NCBI GenBank assembly: GCA_002747325.1
Contig: PDOZ01000026.1
Coordinates: 62,001 to 126,000, forward strand
Direction: 5' to 3'
Length of the DNA stretch: 64,000 bases
Origin: Rhodobacterales bacterium
GTDB lineage: Bacteria > Pseudomonadota > Alphaproteobacteria > Rhodobacterales > Rhodobacteraceae
Part shown: piece after piece, positions 28,686 to 38,089 of the stretch
Position numbering within the stretch: position 1 is the first letter of the stretch
How the letters are laid out: every line of letters begins with the position of its first letter
The notes under the pieces: generated by a model
The model's database searches: none
What the model was told of the DNA's origin: nothing
Seen by the model: the letters and a program-made list of their open reading frames with translations, nothing else
Program-made: the position numbers and the translations under genes

Positions 28686-29630
28686 TCATGAGTTGGCTTC
28701 CGGGGCATAGCCCCCCGCGCGGGTCTGCACGAAAGCGTCGGCGCACATTTTCGCCAGCGTTCGCACCCGGCCGATATAGGCTTGGCGCTCGGTGACGGAA
28801 ATCACGCCGCGCGCGTCGAGCAGGTTGAAGAGGTGCGACGCCTTGATGCACTGATCATAGGCCGGATGCGCCATGACGATGCGCTTGCCGGTTTTCGGAT
28901 CCACATGCTCCTGCGCCAGAATGGCCTGACATTCGCGCTCCGCATCCTCGAAATGCGAAAGCAGCGCGTCGGTATTGGCCACGTCGAAATTCCAGCGCGC
29001 ATATTCCTCTTCCGTCTGCTTGAACACGTCGCCATAGGTCAGCGGGATCGGGGCGGAAGGATCGTTGAAGGGCATGTCCATGACGTGATCGACGCCTAAA
29101 ACATACATGGCGAGGCGCTCCAACCCGTAGGTCAACTCGCCCGAAACCGGCTTGCAATCATGCCCGCCGACCTGTTGGAAATAGGTGAACTGGCTCACCT
29201 CCATCCCGTCGCACCAGACCTCCCAGCCCAACCCCCATGCGCCCAGCGTCGGGCTTTCCCAATCGTCCTCGACAAAGCGGATGTCGTGCAACTCCATGTC
29301 GATGCCGATGGCGGCGAGCGAGCCGAGATAGAGTTCCTGCAAATCCGGCGGCGAGGGTTTGATCAGCACCTGATACTGGTAATAATGCTGCAAACGGTTG
29401 GGGTTTTCGCCGTAACGCCCGTCGGTCGGGCGGCGCGAGGGCTGCACATAGGCCGCGGCCCACGGGGTCGAGCCCAGAGCGCGCAGGGTGGTTGCGGGGT
29501 GGAAAGTGCCCGCGCCGACTTCCATGTCATAGGGCTGCAACACCGCGCAGCCTTTCTCGGCCCAATAGGTCTGAAGCCGCAGGAGGATTTCCTGAAAGCT
29601 CTTCGGCTGGGTCTTGGTCGCGTCGCTCAT
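28686..29630 (-). CDS. glyQ: Glycyl-tRNA synthetase alpha subunit
   Basis: A 314-residue class II synthetase subunit carrying the glycine-activation site. Characteristic blocks: [18 protein letters not shown] at the start, [34 protein letters not shown] and [12 protein letters not shown]. The frame is open 13 codons upstream, but ATG 29630 begins where family homology begins. It is the first gene of glyQ-glyS. The 177-base gap to the divergent gene at 29808 holds both promoters. Confidence 0.96.
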   Translation of the reverse strand: MSDATKTQPKSFQEILLRLQTYWAEKGCAVLQPYDMEVGAGTFHPATTLRALGSTPWAAAYVQPSRRPTDGRYGENPNRLQHYYQYQVLIKPSPPDLQELYLGSLAAIGIDMELHDIRFVEDDWESPTLGAWGLGWEVWCDGMEVSQFTYFQQVGGHDCKPVSGELTYGLERLAMYVLGVDHVMDMPFNDPSAPIPLTYGDVFKQTEEEYARWNFDVANTDALLSHFEDAERECQAILAQEHVDPKTGKRIVMAHPAYDQCIKASHLFNLLDARGVISVTERQAYIGRVRTLAKMCADAFVQTRAGGYAPEANS

Positions 29631-29736
29631 CGCTGCCTCACGGGGTTTGTCGCAAATTCTCCGCCTCAATAGGCATTCGGCCCCGCAGGGTCAATCGGGC
29701 GCGCCTTTATATAGCAGGGAATCTCGCCCGACAGGC

Positions 29737-29765
29737 TTGACGGGCCCCCCGCCCATCGTGCTAGC
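29737..29765 (+). promoter_or_regulatory. Possible sigma-70-type promoter for the 609-residue secreted protein
   Basis: TTGACG (29737-29742), 17-base spacer, GCTAGC (29760-29765), ending about 40 bases before the ATG at 29808. The -35 box is good and the -10 box weak. Confidence 0.35.
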
Positions 29766-29807
29766 TGCGCCAAATTCAACTTTGTTGCTCAAAAGACCGG
29801 AAAGCCC

Positions 29808-31637
29808 ATGAAACGTATCGTTTTTTTCTTCATCCTGACCATGAGCCTGTTGGCCACCCTGCCCGCGCGCGCGCAACAGGTGTCTTACTGGATTCAGGTG
29901 GAAGCCAATAACACTCTGCGCGCAGCGGAAATTTCCGTGCGCCGCTATGCAGAGCGCATCGACAACGTGAAAGGCTTTCGGGTCAACCGCACCGGCTGGT
30001 ATGCCGTGGCCATTGGCCCGTTCACCGAAACGCAGGCCTTGCAGCGCCTGAGCGAGTTGCGCGCGCAATTACCGGGCGATGCCTATGTTTCCGACAGCAC
30101 GCTCTATTCGACGCAGTTCTGGCCGGTGGGCGACAATGCGCTGGCAGCGGCGCCTGTGACGGAAACCGCGCCGCAAGCCCCGGTGAATACGGCCCCGGCA
30201 GCCACCGAACCGGCCCCGGCGGAAACAACACCCGCGGCCGAAACTGCCCCCGTTGAGAGCGCCCCCGCCGAACTACCGGACGAAACCAAGGCACAGGCGC
30301 GCGCCTCTGAGCGCAACCTTACGCGCGAGGAACGCAAAGCGCTGCAAATCGCCCTGCAATGGGGCGGGTTCTACACTTCCGGCATCGACGGCGCCTTTGG
30401 CCCCGGCACGCGCAACTCGATGGCACGCTGGCAGGAAGCCAGGGGCTACGAGCAGACCGGCATCCTGACCACCCGCCAACGCGCCGAGCTTCTGGCCGAA
30501 TATCAGGCGGTTCTCGACACGATCGGCCTGACCCTGTTCAACGATCCGGGCGCGGGTATCAACATCACCATCCCCGCCGCCATGGTCAGCTTCAACCGCT
30601 ACGAAGCCCCCTTCGCCCATTACGAAGGCGATCAGGGCGTGCGCGTGGTGCTGATTTCGCAGGCGGGCGACAAGGCGACCCTGTTTGGCCTGTATGACAT
30701 CCTGCAAAGCCTCGCCGTGGTGCCGAAAGACGGGCCGCGCCAGCGCCGGGAGCGTGATTTCACCATCGAAGGCGCCAACAGTGAGCTGATTTCCTACACC
30801 TACGCCAAGCTGACCGACGGCGCGGTCAAAGGCTTCATGCTGATCTGGCCGCAGGGCGCACGGATCACGGCCGAAGATGGCAGCGAAAGCTATGAGGTTG
30901 ACCGCCGCCGTGCCCTCGTCCTCGACGCCATGCGCCAGAGCTTCGCCCCGATCCCCGGCGCGGCCCTGCCCGACAATGCCGGGCTGGATCAGGCGGAACA
31001 GTCCATCGACCTCGTATCCGGGCTGAAAATCCGCAAGGCCGAACGGGCGCGCTCCGGCTTCTTCGTCACCGAGCAAGGCGATGTGCTGACCACGCTGGAA
31101 GCGGTGCAGAATTGCGGCTCGGTCACGCTGGAAGACGCCTATCCGGCCAACATCGTGGCGACTGATGAACAGCTCGGCCTCGCCCTCTTGCGCCCGCAAA
31201 CCCCGCTGGCTCCGATGGCGATCGCGGAACTCCTGAACTTCGATCCGCGCATCGGCTCGGAACTGGCCGTGGCGGGCTTCTCCTATGGCGGACGCCTGCC
31301 CTCGCCGACCCTGACCTTCGGCATGCTGGCCGAGACCCGTGGGCTGGCCGGGGAAACGCAGATTTCCCGCCTCAACGTGACGGTGCAGGACGGCGATGCG
31401 GGCGGTCCGGTTCTCGATCAGGGCGGCGCGGTCATCGGCATGTTGCTCGCCGCGCCGACCGAGGGCAAACTCTTGCCGCAGGGCGTCGGCCTGACCGCCA
31501 AGGGCACCGCGCTGGCCGAGTTCCTCGCCGCCAACGGTGTCACCGCGACGATGACGCAAATTCAGGGTGCCCTGACGCCCTACGACCTGACCAACAACGC
31601 CGCCAACATGACGGTGCTGGTCTCATGCTGGAAATAA
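29808..31637 (+). CDS. Secreted SPOR/peptidoglycan-binding protein with degenerate trypsin-like domain
   Basis: A 609-residue envelope protein. Signal peptide 1-22 (LPARA-QQ), SPOR-like region about 25-105 (VSYWIQVEANNTLRAA, GWYAVAIGPF), Pro/Ala/Glu-rich linker 112-160, PG_binding_1-like domain about 172-230 (GIDGAFGPGTRNSMARWQ), a middle domain, then a trypsin/HtrA-like domain about 405-580. In that domain all three catalytic positions look lost: Glu431 stands where His is expected (VLTTLEAV), Gly457 where Asp is expected (LGLALL), and the serine motif reads GDAGGP with Ala531. Known for the parts: SPOR and PG_binding_1 bind peptidoglycan. Inference: a structural or binding role at the cell wall, not proteolysis. 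A terminator follows. Confidence 0.8.
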   Translation: MKRIVFFFILTMSLLATLPARAQQVSYWIQVEANNTLRAAEISVRRYAERIDNVKGFRVNRTGWYAVAIGPFTETQALQRLSELRAQLPGDAYVSDSTLYSTQFWPVGDNALAAAPVTETAPQAPVNTAPAATEPAPAETTPAAETAPVESAPAELPDETKAQARASERNLTREERKALQIALQWGGFYTSGIDGAFGPGTRNSMARWQEARGYEQTGILTTRQRAELLAEYQAVLDTIGLTLFNDPGAGINITIPAAMVSFNRYEAPFAHYEGDQGVRVVLISQAGDKATLFGLYDILQSLAVVPKDGPRQRRERDFTIEGANSELISYTYAKLTDGAVKGFMLIWPQGARITAEDGSESYEVDRRRALVLDAMRQSFAPIPGAALPDNAGLDQAEQSIDLVSGLKIRKAERARSGFFVTEQGDVLTTLEAVQNCGSVTLEDAYPANIVATDEQLGLALLRPQTPLAPMAIAELLNFDPRIGSELAVAGFSYGGRLPSPTLTFGMLAETRGLAGETQISRLNVTVQDGDAGGPVLDQGGAVIGMLLAAPTEGKLLPQGVGLTAKGTALAEFLAANGVTATMTQIQGALTPYDLTNNAANMTVLVSCWK

Positions 31638-31654
31638 CTTTCCGTAAACTCGCG

Positions 31655-31684
31655 AAAAGGCCGCCCCTCCGGGCGGTCTTTTTG
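31655..31684 (+). terminator. Intrinsic terminator
   Basis: An eight-pair stem GGCCGCCC (31659-31666) with GGGCGGTC (31671-31678), loop CTCC, preceded by AAAA and followed by TTTTT. It can also serve the convergent trkH. Confidence 0.85.
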
Positions 31685-31691
31685 TGCCCGT

Positions 31692-33140
31692 TCATCCCCG
31701 CCAGAAGCGCAGGGTAAATAGAACGTAAACCGACAACAGCTCCAGCCGCCCGATCAGCATGGCGGCGGTCAGAAGCCATTTCGCAGTGTCGTTGAGCGGC
31801 GCGAAATTGCCCGCCGGACCAATCGTATCGCCCAGCCCCGGCCCGATATTGGCCAGCGCCGTCGCCGCGCCCGAAACCGCCGTCACCGCATCCAGCCCGG
31901 TCAGGCCGAGCAACACCGACAGGATGCCGAGCGACACCACGAACATGACGAAAAACGCCATCACCGAGGACAACACGTCCTGCCCCACGGGCCGGCCCGC
32001 ATAGCGCGGGGTGAAAATGCCGTTGGGCGAATGGATCGCCTGCACCTGCGCCTTGATCGAGGCGAACAGAAGCTGGTAGCGGAAGATTTTCACCGAACAG
32101 GCGGTCGATCCCGCGCAGCCACCAACCAGCCCGAGAAAGAAAAACACCGCGACCGGGAAAGCGCCCCAGGTCTGGTAATCGACGCTGGCATAGCCGGTGC
32201 CGGAAATGATCGAAGTGACGTTGAACAGCCCTTCACGGAACCCATGTTCAAAATGGTCGCCATTGAAGGCCAGCCGATACAGGGTCATGGCCAGCGTCAC
32301 CGCAAAAATCACCCCGAGATAGGCGCGCACCTGCGGGTCGGTGAAAAGCGGGCGGGCGGTGCCCTGAATCATCTGGATATAGCGCACGAAGGGCAGGCTA
32401 CCGAGGATCATGAACACGGAGGCAACATATTCCGGCGCGCCCTGATAGGCGCCCATACTGGCATCATGGGTCGAAAACCCGCCGGTAGAAATCGTCGTCA
32501 GCGCATGGTTCACCGCCTCGAAAGGCGGCAGGCCGACCAGCAGATAAGCCACGACATTTACCAAAGTCAGGCCGAGGTAAATCCACGAAATCCGCCCCGC
32601 AATATCCACCGCGCGCGGCAGCACCTTGCCCATGGTGTCAAAGGCTTCCGAGCGGAAAATCTGCATCCCGCCAACGCGCAATTCGGGCAAAAACACCATC
32701 GCCACAACAATGATCCCGACGCCGCCAAACCATTGCAACATCGAGCGCCAAAGCAGTAACCCCTGCGGCAGGTCGTCCAGCCCGGATAGCACGGTCGAGC
32801 CGGTCGTGGTCAGCGCCGAAACCGCCTCGAACATGGCATCCACCGGCCGCGCCTGTAACTCACCGAGATAAAGCGGCAGGGCGGCAAAAAGCGGCAGCGC
32901 GATCCAGATCAGCGTGGTCAGAAGGAAGGTTTGCTGCACCGATAACCCCTCGCGGGTGGTCGACGCGGTGGCAATGGCGCCAAAGCCGCCCACCGCCATG
33001 GTAATGACCGACGATTGCAGGAAGATCAGCCAGTCCGGGCGCCCGAAATACAGATCAATCCCCATGGGCACCAGCATGGAAGCCCCGAGGGCGGCAAGCA
33101 CCAGCCCGATGACGTAAACGATTGGCCGCGGATCATACAT
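31692..33140 (-). CDS. trkH: Trk-type potassium uptake protein TrkH
   Basis: A 482-residue K+ transporter subunit with four membrane-pore-membrane repeats. The selectivity-filter-type loops are visible as LTTTGSTVLSG, ISTGGFSTHD, ISGTGYASVDY and ALANIGPGLG. Start ATG 33140 (MYDPRPIVYVIG) is preferred over an upstream in-frame start because family similarity begins there. TrkH normally works with the cytoplasmic NAD/ATP-binding TrkA; no trkA lies in this window. It stands alone between the terminator at 31655 and folE2. Confidence 0.92.
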   Translation of the reverse strand: MYDPRPIVYVIGLVLAALGASMLVPMGIDLYFGRPDWLIFLQSSVITMAVGGFGAIATASTTREGLSVQQTFLLTTLIWIALPLFAALPLYLGELQARPVDAMFEAVSALTTTGSTVLSGLDDLPQGLLLWRSMLQWFGGVGIIVVAMVFLPELRVGGMQIFRSEAFDTMGKVLPRAVDIAGRISWIYLGLTLVNVVAYLLVGLPPFEAVNHALTTISTGGFSTHDASMGAYQGAPEYVASVFMILGSLPFVRYIQMIQGTARPLFTDPQVRAYLGVIFAVTLAMTLYRLAFNGDHFEHGFREGLFNVTSIISGTGYASVDYQTWGAFPVAVFFFLGLVGGCAGSTACSVKIFRYQLLFASIKAQVQAIHSPNGIFTPRYAGRPVGQDVLSSVMAFFVMFVVSLGILSVLLGLTGLDAVTAVSGAATALANIGPGLGDTIGPAGNFAPLNDTAKWLLTAAMLIGRLELLSVYVLFTLRFWRG

Positions 33141-33191
33141 GCGAGAGGCTTGGCGCGCCGCGCGCGCGCTGTCAAGCACCCGCGCGCAGGG

Positions 33192-34247
33192 TTACTTATG
33201 CACGAGGCTGGTGAAGAGCTTCGGATCGAGACTCGCAGCCTCAAAAGTCGGCCCCTCGGTCAGCACCGAAATCGCGTCATGCGAATGCAGGCTCTCTTGG
33301 TGGCTGGCGATCACCCGGGAGTCCCCGACCTGCTCCAACTGGCGCAATTCGTCGCAAAACAGCCGCACCGCGTCTTCGACGAAAATCGGGTTGGCCGCGT
33401 TGAGTTCCGCAAAAGCCTGCTCGTCCTCGCGTTTGACCATGACCTGCGTTTCCGTCGGCACCGCGCGGCGGCAGGCCTCAATCAGATCCTCGAACCAGAG
33501 CCGCCCCGCGCCCGGCTTCATCTCGACCGACACCCGCGCCACCGAGCGCTGCGAATGCGGCGTCGCCAACTGCCCGCGCACCGCCCGCGCATGTTCCGCC
33601 AGTTCCAGCGAACAGGGGCAAGTCGAGGAATACACATAATCAAGATGCAGGAAGCGCCGCCGCACCCCCGCCGTTTCCAACACTTCGATGGAAATGTCGT
33701 AATATTGATAGCCACTCAGGCCGGAACGCAGGCTTTCAACCCGCATCGGGTAGGAAAAAGACAATTCCACCCGCGCGTCAAGGCTTTCCAGATCACGCTT
33801 GTAACGGTCCAGAACCGCCTCCACCACGCGCACCGAAAACAGCGCCTCCGCCTCGTCGTAAAACGAGCGCATGATGCGCGACATGTTGATGCCCTTCTTG
33901 CTGGCCTCAAGGTCGACCGTGCCGGTGACCCGCGTGTCCAAAGTGACCTCCCCGCCCGCGCGCCGCTCAAAACGGATCGGCAGACGGAAGCCAGCAATGC
34001 CGACATGCTGCAACGGCACATGCGCGCCCCGGATCAGCGCGGCCGGGCCGTTTTGCAAATCCGGCATCGAAGCGAGATAATCGGCGTCCGGGGTGAACTC
34101 TGCCGGGTAGTCACGGCGCAGGTCAACAATCCCGGCCAAATCCCCGGCAAGCCGCGCCTGCTCCTCCGGCGACGCCGCCTGCATCGCCGCACGCAACAGC
34201 GCCAGCGCCTCCTGCGCCCCGTCCATTTTGCCACTCATCTTGTTCAT
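33192..34247 (-). CDS. folE2: GTP cyclohydrolase FolE2 (type IB)
   Basis: A 351-residue enzyme making dihydroneopterin triphosphate from GTP, the first step of folate synthesis. The family motif STCPCSLELAEH is at about 208-219, with catalytic cysteine at Cys210/212; other landmarks are VPLQHVGI, KKGINMSR, and TPHSQRS. ATG 34247 is chosen where family homology starts. FolE2 can work without zinc and is often Zur-controlled; no Zur-like site was seen in the 61 bases upstream, and it may be co-transcribed with metZ. It links with folB and folP elsewhere in the window. Confidence 0.94.
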   Translation of the reverse strand: MNKMSGKMDGAQEALALLRAAMQAASPEEQARLAGDLAGIVDLRRDYPAEFTPDADYLASMPDLQNGPAALIRGAHVPLQHVGIAGFRLPIRFERRAGGEVTLDTRVTGTVDLEASKKGINMSRIMRSFYDEAEALFSVRVVEAVLDRYKRDLESLDARVELSFSYPMRVESLRSGLSGYQYYDISIEVLETAGVRRRFLHLDYVYSSTCPCSLELAEHARAVRGQLATPHSQRSVARVSVEMKPGAGRLWFEDLIEACRRAVPTETQVMVKREDEQAFAELNAANPIFVEDAVRLFCDELRQLEQVGDSRVIASHQESLHSHDAISVLTEGPTFEAASLDPKLFTSLVHK

Positions 34248-34308
34248 GCCGGTCCCTCCTGCGCCCCCTTCATATAGGGTGCCCGCCGCCCAACGCCAAG
34301 TTCTGCGC

Positions 34309-35487
34309 TCAGACCGCCTCCAGCGCTGCGGTGAAATCGGCCAGCAAATCCTCAACCGCCTCCAGCCCGACCGACACCCGGACCAGCCCGCCCGAAATGC
34401 CCAAATGCGCCTTTTCCGCCTCAGGCAGTTTCTGATGCGTGGTGGTGGCGGGATGGGTCACAATGGATTTGGCATCGCCGAGATTGTTGGAAATCACCGG
34501 GATTTTCAGCGCGTTGAGAAACGCAAACGCCGCCGCCTTGCCCCCCGCCAGTTCCAGCGCAAACACCGTGCCGCCATGGGCAAATTGCTGCACGGCCAGA
34601 TCATGCCCCGGATGGTCCTCGAGCCCCGGATAAATCACCCGCGCCAGCTTCGGATGCCCCGCAAGCGCCCCCGCCAAATGCTGCGCGTTGCGCGCCGCAT
34701 GGCGAACCCGGAGGTCCAAAGTCTCCAACCCCTTGAGCATCACCCAGGCATGAAACGGACTCATCGCCCCGCCGGTATGCTTCATGTACTCTTCCAGCGC
34801 GCCGCGGATAAATTCCCGCTTGCCGAGGATCACCCCGCCAAGACACCGCCCCTGCCCGTCAATATGCTTGGTCGTCGAATACACCACCACATCGGCACCA
34901 AACTCAAACGCAGACCGGCCCACCGGCGTGGCAAATACACTGTCCACCACCACCTGCGCCCCGACCCGATGCGCCAACTCGGCAACGCGCGCCATATCAA
35001 CCACTTCAAGGGTCGGGTTGGAAATGCTCTCAAAAAACACCAACCGCGTATCCGCCCGAATCGCCGCCTCCCATTGCGCCAGATCGGTGCCATCGACCAA
35101 CGTCACCTCAACCCCGAACCGTCCCAGAACCTCCTCCAGAATGTAGAGGCAAGAGCCGAACAAAGCCCGCGCAGCCACAATATGATCGCCCGCCCGGCAC
35201 AACGCCATCAACGCGCCATTAACCGCCGCCATGCCGGACGCGCAGGCAAACGCATCCTCCGCCCCCTCCAACAACGCCATCCGGTCCTCGAACATGCGCA
35301 CCGTCGGGTTGCCGTAGCGCGCATAAATGAACGCATCGTCCCCCGCTTCGAGAAACCGCTCCTCCGCATGTTCCGCGCTGTCATAGACAAAGCCCTGCGT
35401 CAGAAAAACCGCCTCCGACACCTCGCCATACTGACTGCGGCGCGTACCCCCATGCACCGCCCGCGTCTGCGCTTTCCAATTCCGCAT
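34309..35487 (-). CDS. metZ: O-succinylhomoserine sulfhydrylase
   Basis: A 392-residue Cys/Met-metabolism PLP enzyme, probably making homocysteine from O-succinylhomoserine and sulfide. The PLP lysine is Lys207 in VVYSTTKHIDGQG; ARYGNPTV (about 56-63) and ACASGMAAV (about 81-89) are family-specific. The start is ATG 35487, with GGAGG about seven bases upstream, rather than the in-frame ATG nine codons earlier. MetZ versus MetY or MetB is judged from MRNWKAQTRAVHGGT, typical of MetZ. No SAM riboswitch was recognised upstream. Confidence 0.9.
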   Translation of the reverse strand: MRNWKAQTRAVHGGTRRSQYGEVSEAVFLTQGFVYDSAEHAEERFLEAGDDAFIYARYGNPTVRMFEDRMALLEGAEDAFACASGMAAVNGALMALCRAGDHIVAARALFGSCLYILEEVLGRFGVEVTLVDGTDLAQWEAAIRADTRLVFFESISNPTLEVVDMARVAELAHRVGAQVVVDSVFATPVGRSAFEFGADVVVYSTTKHIDGQGRCLGGVILGKREFIRGALEEYMKHTGGAMSPFHAWVMLKGLETLDLRVRHAARNAQHLAGALAGHPKLARVIYPGLEDHPGHDLAVQQFAHGGTVFALELAGGKAAAFAFLNALKIPVISNNLGDAKSIVTHPATTTHQKLPEAEKAHLGISGGLVRVSVGLEAVEDLLADFTAALEAV

Positions 35488-35565
35488 TGCCGCCTCCGAA
35501 CCGCTCTCGATCACACACCCTGCCGCCTCCTTACCGCGCGCCGCACGGTCCGCAAAGCCGCATTT

Positions 35566-35663
35566 GAGTATTTATTCTAAGAAGAAGAACCAATCAGGAA
35601 TAAATCACACACGCCTCAAGAACGGCAACGCCCCGCGCCCCCTTCTTCTTAGCACAAATACTC
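35566..35663. repeat. Inverted pair of GAGTATTT/CTAAGAAGAAG repeat arms
   Basis: Left arm 35566-35587 (GAGTATTT, ATT, CTAAGAAGAAG) and inverted right arm 35642-35663 share all but the three variable internal bases and enclose 54 bases. It lies between the ends and starts of ispZ and metZ, 27 bases from the ispZ stop. Confidence 0.85.
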
Positions 35664-35689
35664 ACAACACGGGCGGGCGAGCCGGGTGC

Positions 35690-36292
35690 TTATTCTGCTT
35701 TGTCCTCGGTGGAATAGCGGGAAAACACTCCGGCCTGCGAGAAGAAGAACACAAAAATCGCGATGGTCAGCCCGAAGGTTTTGAAGTTCACCCAGGCGTC
35801 GGTGGACATGGTGCGCCAAACGATTTCGTTCAGCACCGCCAGCCCGGCGAAGAACAACGCCAGCCGTTTGGTCAGCAGCATCCAGCCCTCATCCGTCAGG
35901 GGCAGGGTTTTATCCATCACCGCTTGCAGATAACTCTGCCCGCGTAGCAGGCCAAAGCCCAGAATAGCCGCAAAAAGCAGGTAAATGACGGTCGGCTTCA
36001 TTTTGAAGAAGCGTTCGTCGTTGAACCAGACCGACATGCCGCCGAACACGATCACCAGCAGCAGCGTCACGATCTGCATTTTCGACAGCTCGCCGGTCAA
36101 GCGGTATTGCAGGAAGGTGGTCAGGGCGAGCAGCGGGATGAACAGCGCGGTCACGGCGACGAAACCAGAATACTCGGTGCCGCCAACGGTAAACACCTGA
36201 TCTTTCAGGAAAACATAGCCGATGAAGAAGGCCAGAATCGGGCCGTATTCCAGTGCGGCTTTCACCGATGCAGCGGGTTTTTTCTCACTCAT
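35690..36292 (-). CDS. Inner-membrane septation protein IspZ/YciB family
   Basis: A 200-residue protein with five to six membrane segments. KAALEYGPILAFFIGY at the N-terminus, KPTVIYLLFAAILGFGL and NEIVWRTMSTDAWVNFKTFG are family hallmarks. Family members (IspA/IspZ, YciB) influence septation and envelope integrity. It begins ten bases after ftsY on the same strand, so it is in the ftsY operon. Confidence 0.92.
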   Translation of the reverse strand: MSEKKPAASVKAALEYGPILAFFIGYVFLKDQVFTVGGTEYSGFVAVTALFIPLLALTTFLQYRLTGELSKMQIVTLLLVIVFGGMSVWFNDERFFKMKPTVIYLLFAAILGFGLLRGQSYLQAVMDKTLPLTDEGWMLLTKRLALFFAGLAVLNEIVWRTMSTDAWVNFKTFGLTIAIFVFFFSQAGVFSRYSTEDKAE

Positions 36293-36301
36293 CTGACGCT
36301 C

Positions 36302-37312
36302 CTATTCCAGCCCGGTCAGGGCGCGGGCAAAATCTTGCGGATCGAAAGGCGCGAGGTCGTCGATCTGTTCGCCGACCCCGATGGCGTGGATTGGCAGGCC
36401 GAATTTATCCGCCAGCGCCACCAGAACCCCGCCCTTGGCTGTGCCGTCCAGCTTGGTCATCACCAGCCCCGACACGTCGGAAATCCTGGTGAAAGTTTCG
36501 ACCTGCGACAGCGCGTTTTGCCCCGTCGTCGCATCCAGAACCAGCAGGGTATTATGCGGCGCGCTTTCGTCCTTCTTGCGGATCACCCGCACGATTTTCG
36601 CCAGCTCTTCCATCAGATCGGCGCGGTTTTGCAGCCGCCCGGCGGTGTCAATCATCAGAAGATCCGCCCCGTCCTGCGCCGCCTTTTCCATCGCCTCAAA
36701 AGCGAGGCTGGCCGGGTCGGAACCTTCCGGCGCGGTCAGCACCGGCACGCCCGCGCGTTCGCCCCAGACCTGCAACTGCTCCACCGCCGCCGCGCGAAAC
36801 GTATCCCCCGCTGCGATCACAACCTTCTTGCCCGCCGCCTGAAACTGGCTCGCCAGCTTGCCAATCGTCGTGGTCTTGCCCGCGCCGTTAACGCCAACCA
36901 CCAGCACCACCTGCGGGCGCTTGGGATAAATCGGCATCGGCCGGGCCACGCCTTCCATCACCCGTGCGATCTCATCGGCCAACAACCCCTTGATTTCGCT
37001 CACAGAAACCCGCTTTCCGAGGTGGTCTTCCGCGATATTGGCCGTCACACGCAGCGCCGTATCAACCCCCATATCGGAAGCAATCATCAGCTCTTCCAGC
37101 TCCTCAAGCATCTCGTCATCCAGCATGCGCCGCGGCTCTTCCGTGCGCCCCATCAGACGCCCCAGCACCCCCGGCTTCGCTTCGGCGGGCGCACTGGGTG
37201 GGGTCTCGACCTCCGCCTCTTGCGCCCCCTCTTCGACGATCTCCGACAACCCGGCATCAATCCGCGAAGAAGAGCGGGTCATACGGTCTTTTAGCTTCTT
37301 GAAAAACGACAT
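36302..37312 (-). CDS. ftsY: Signal recognition particle receptor FtsY
   Basis: A 336-residue SRP GTPase that docks ribosome-SRP complexes at the membrane. A short acidic/proline N-terminal A-region (residues 1-60) precedes the N domain and the G domain. Motifs: P-loop GVNGAGKTT at 140-148, the DTAGR switch motif and TKLDGTAKGG specificity motif. The A-region is much shorter than in E. coli, as usual in alphaproteobacteria. It is followed by the IspZ-family gene and preceded on the same strand by the lysoplasmalogenase gene 56 bases away. Confidence 0.96.
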   Translation of the reverse strand: MSFFKKLKDRMTRSSSRIDAGLSEIVEEGAQEAEVETPPSAPAEAKPGVLGRLMGRTEEPRRMLDDEMLEELEELMIASDMGVDTALRVTANIAEDHLGKRVSVSEIKGLLADEIARVMEGVARPMPIYPKRPQVVLVVGVNGAGKTTTIGKLASQFQAAGKKVVIAAGDTFRAAAVEQLQVWGERAGVPVLTAPEGSDPASLAFEAMEKAAQDGADLLMIDTAGRLQNRADLMEELAKIVRVIRKKDESAPHNTLLVLDATTGQNALSQVETFTRISDVSGLVMTKLDGTAKGGVLVALADKFGLPIHAIGVGEQIDDLAPFDPQDFARALTGLE

Positions 37313-37368
37313 CTGGCCTCCGTTCCCCCCTCAGTTAATGCGCTTTCGCCGATATGAAAAGGGGGCGC

Positions 37369-37998
37369 TCAAAATGCCAACACGCCGCGCAGGATCATCA
37401 TCTGACCTAAAATGTAAAACACCCAGACCCAGACATCGAACCGCTCGCGCTTCTCCAGCCCCGCGAAACGGAACTCGCGCAGGCCGAGCAGCATATCGGA
37501 AAAGATGAAACTCACCGCCCCCGCCGTGACGAGAAAGGCAGGATGGGCGGCGGCGGTCAGGCCCATCGCGGTGATGATCCAGACATAGGCGCGCACCGGC
37601 CAGCCCAGCCCCTTGGCATAGGGGATCAGCCAAAGCTCGGTCGACACGGCCAGCGCCACCAGCAGGATCGCCAGAACCGGCGCCTGCGCAAAGACGAAAA
37701 GCGCGTCCGGGGCGCCTGCGGCGAAGGTAAAGACATAGCACAGATGCGCCAGCGCGAAGGCGGACAGGCCATAGAGAAACATCGACTGGCCGGGGCGCGA
37801 CAGGGCCAGATCGCCCAGCGCCGACAAAAACAGTCCCGCAACGAGGAAGGCCGGGCCGCCCTCCAGCGCCGCCAGCAGCGAAAAGATCACCAGCGGCGCG
37901 GTCTTGACCGCACTTTTCATCGCGCTTTGCGGCTGGCGGATGATGAAGAGATAGCCGATGGCGGCGAAAAAGCCCGCAGGTTCCAAAATCTGTTCCAT
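37369..37998 (-). CDS. Lysoplasmalogenase (YhhN family)
   Basis: A 209-residue integral membrane protein with about seven to eight hydrophobic segments, matching the YhhN/TMEM86 family in length. Blocks such as ALGDLALSRPGQSMFLYG, AFALAHLCYVFTF and GAVSFIFSDMLLGLREF, with acidic residues inside membrane segments, mark the family. Characterised members cleave the vinyl-ether bond of lysoplasmalogens; activity in this bacterium is unproven. It precedes ftsY on the same strand. Confidence 0.85.
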   Translation of the reverse strand: MEQILEPAGFFAAIGYLFIIRQPQSAMKSAVKTAPLVIFSLLAALEGGPAFLVAGLFLSALGDLALSRPGQSMFLYGLSAFALAHLCYVFTFAAGAPDALFVFAQAPVLAILLVALAVSTELWLIPYAKGLGWPVRAYVWIITAMGLTAAAHPAFLVTAGAVSFIFSDMLLGLREFRFAGLEKRERFDVWVWVFYILGQMMILRGVLAF

Positions 37999-38089
37999 GG
38001 CCGCGACCCTACCCGCCTGCGCGCCCGCGTCAAGCGGGGCTTGTCAGGAGCGGGCACGGCGCGCATATTCCAAAGCGAGGGAGAACGAC

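Noticed and set aside
28654..28851. Short frame between glyQ and glyS
   Set aside because: It overlaps the end of glyQ out of frame and has no family resemblance.
34248..34308. Zur-binding site upstream of folE2
   Set aside because: No AT-rich palindrome resembling known Zur boxes is present in the gap.
35488..35565. SAM-II riboswitch upstream of metZ, common in alphaproteobacteria
   Set aside because: The conserved pseudoknot sequences could not be found in the short, GC-rich leader.
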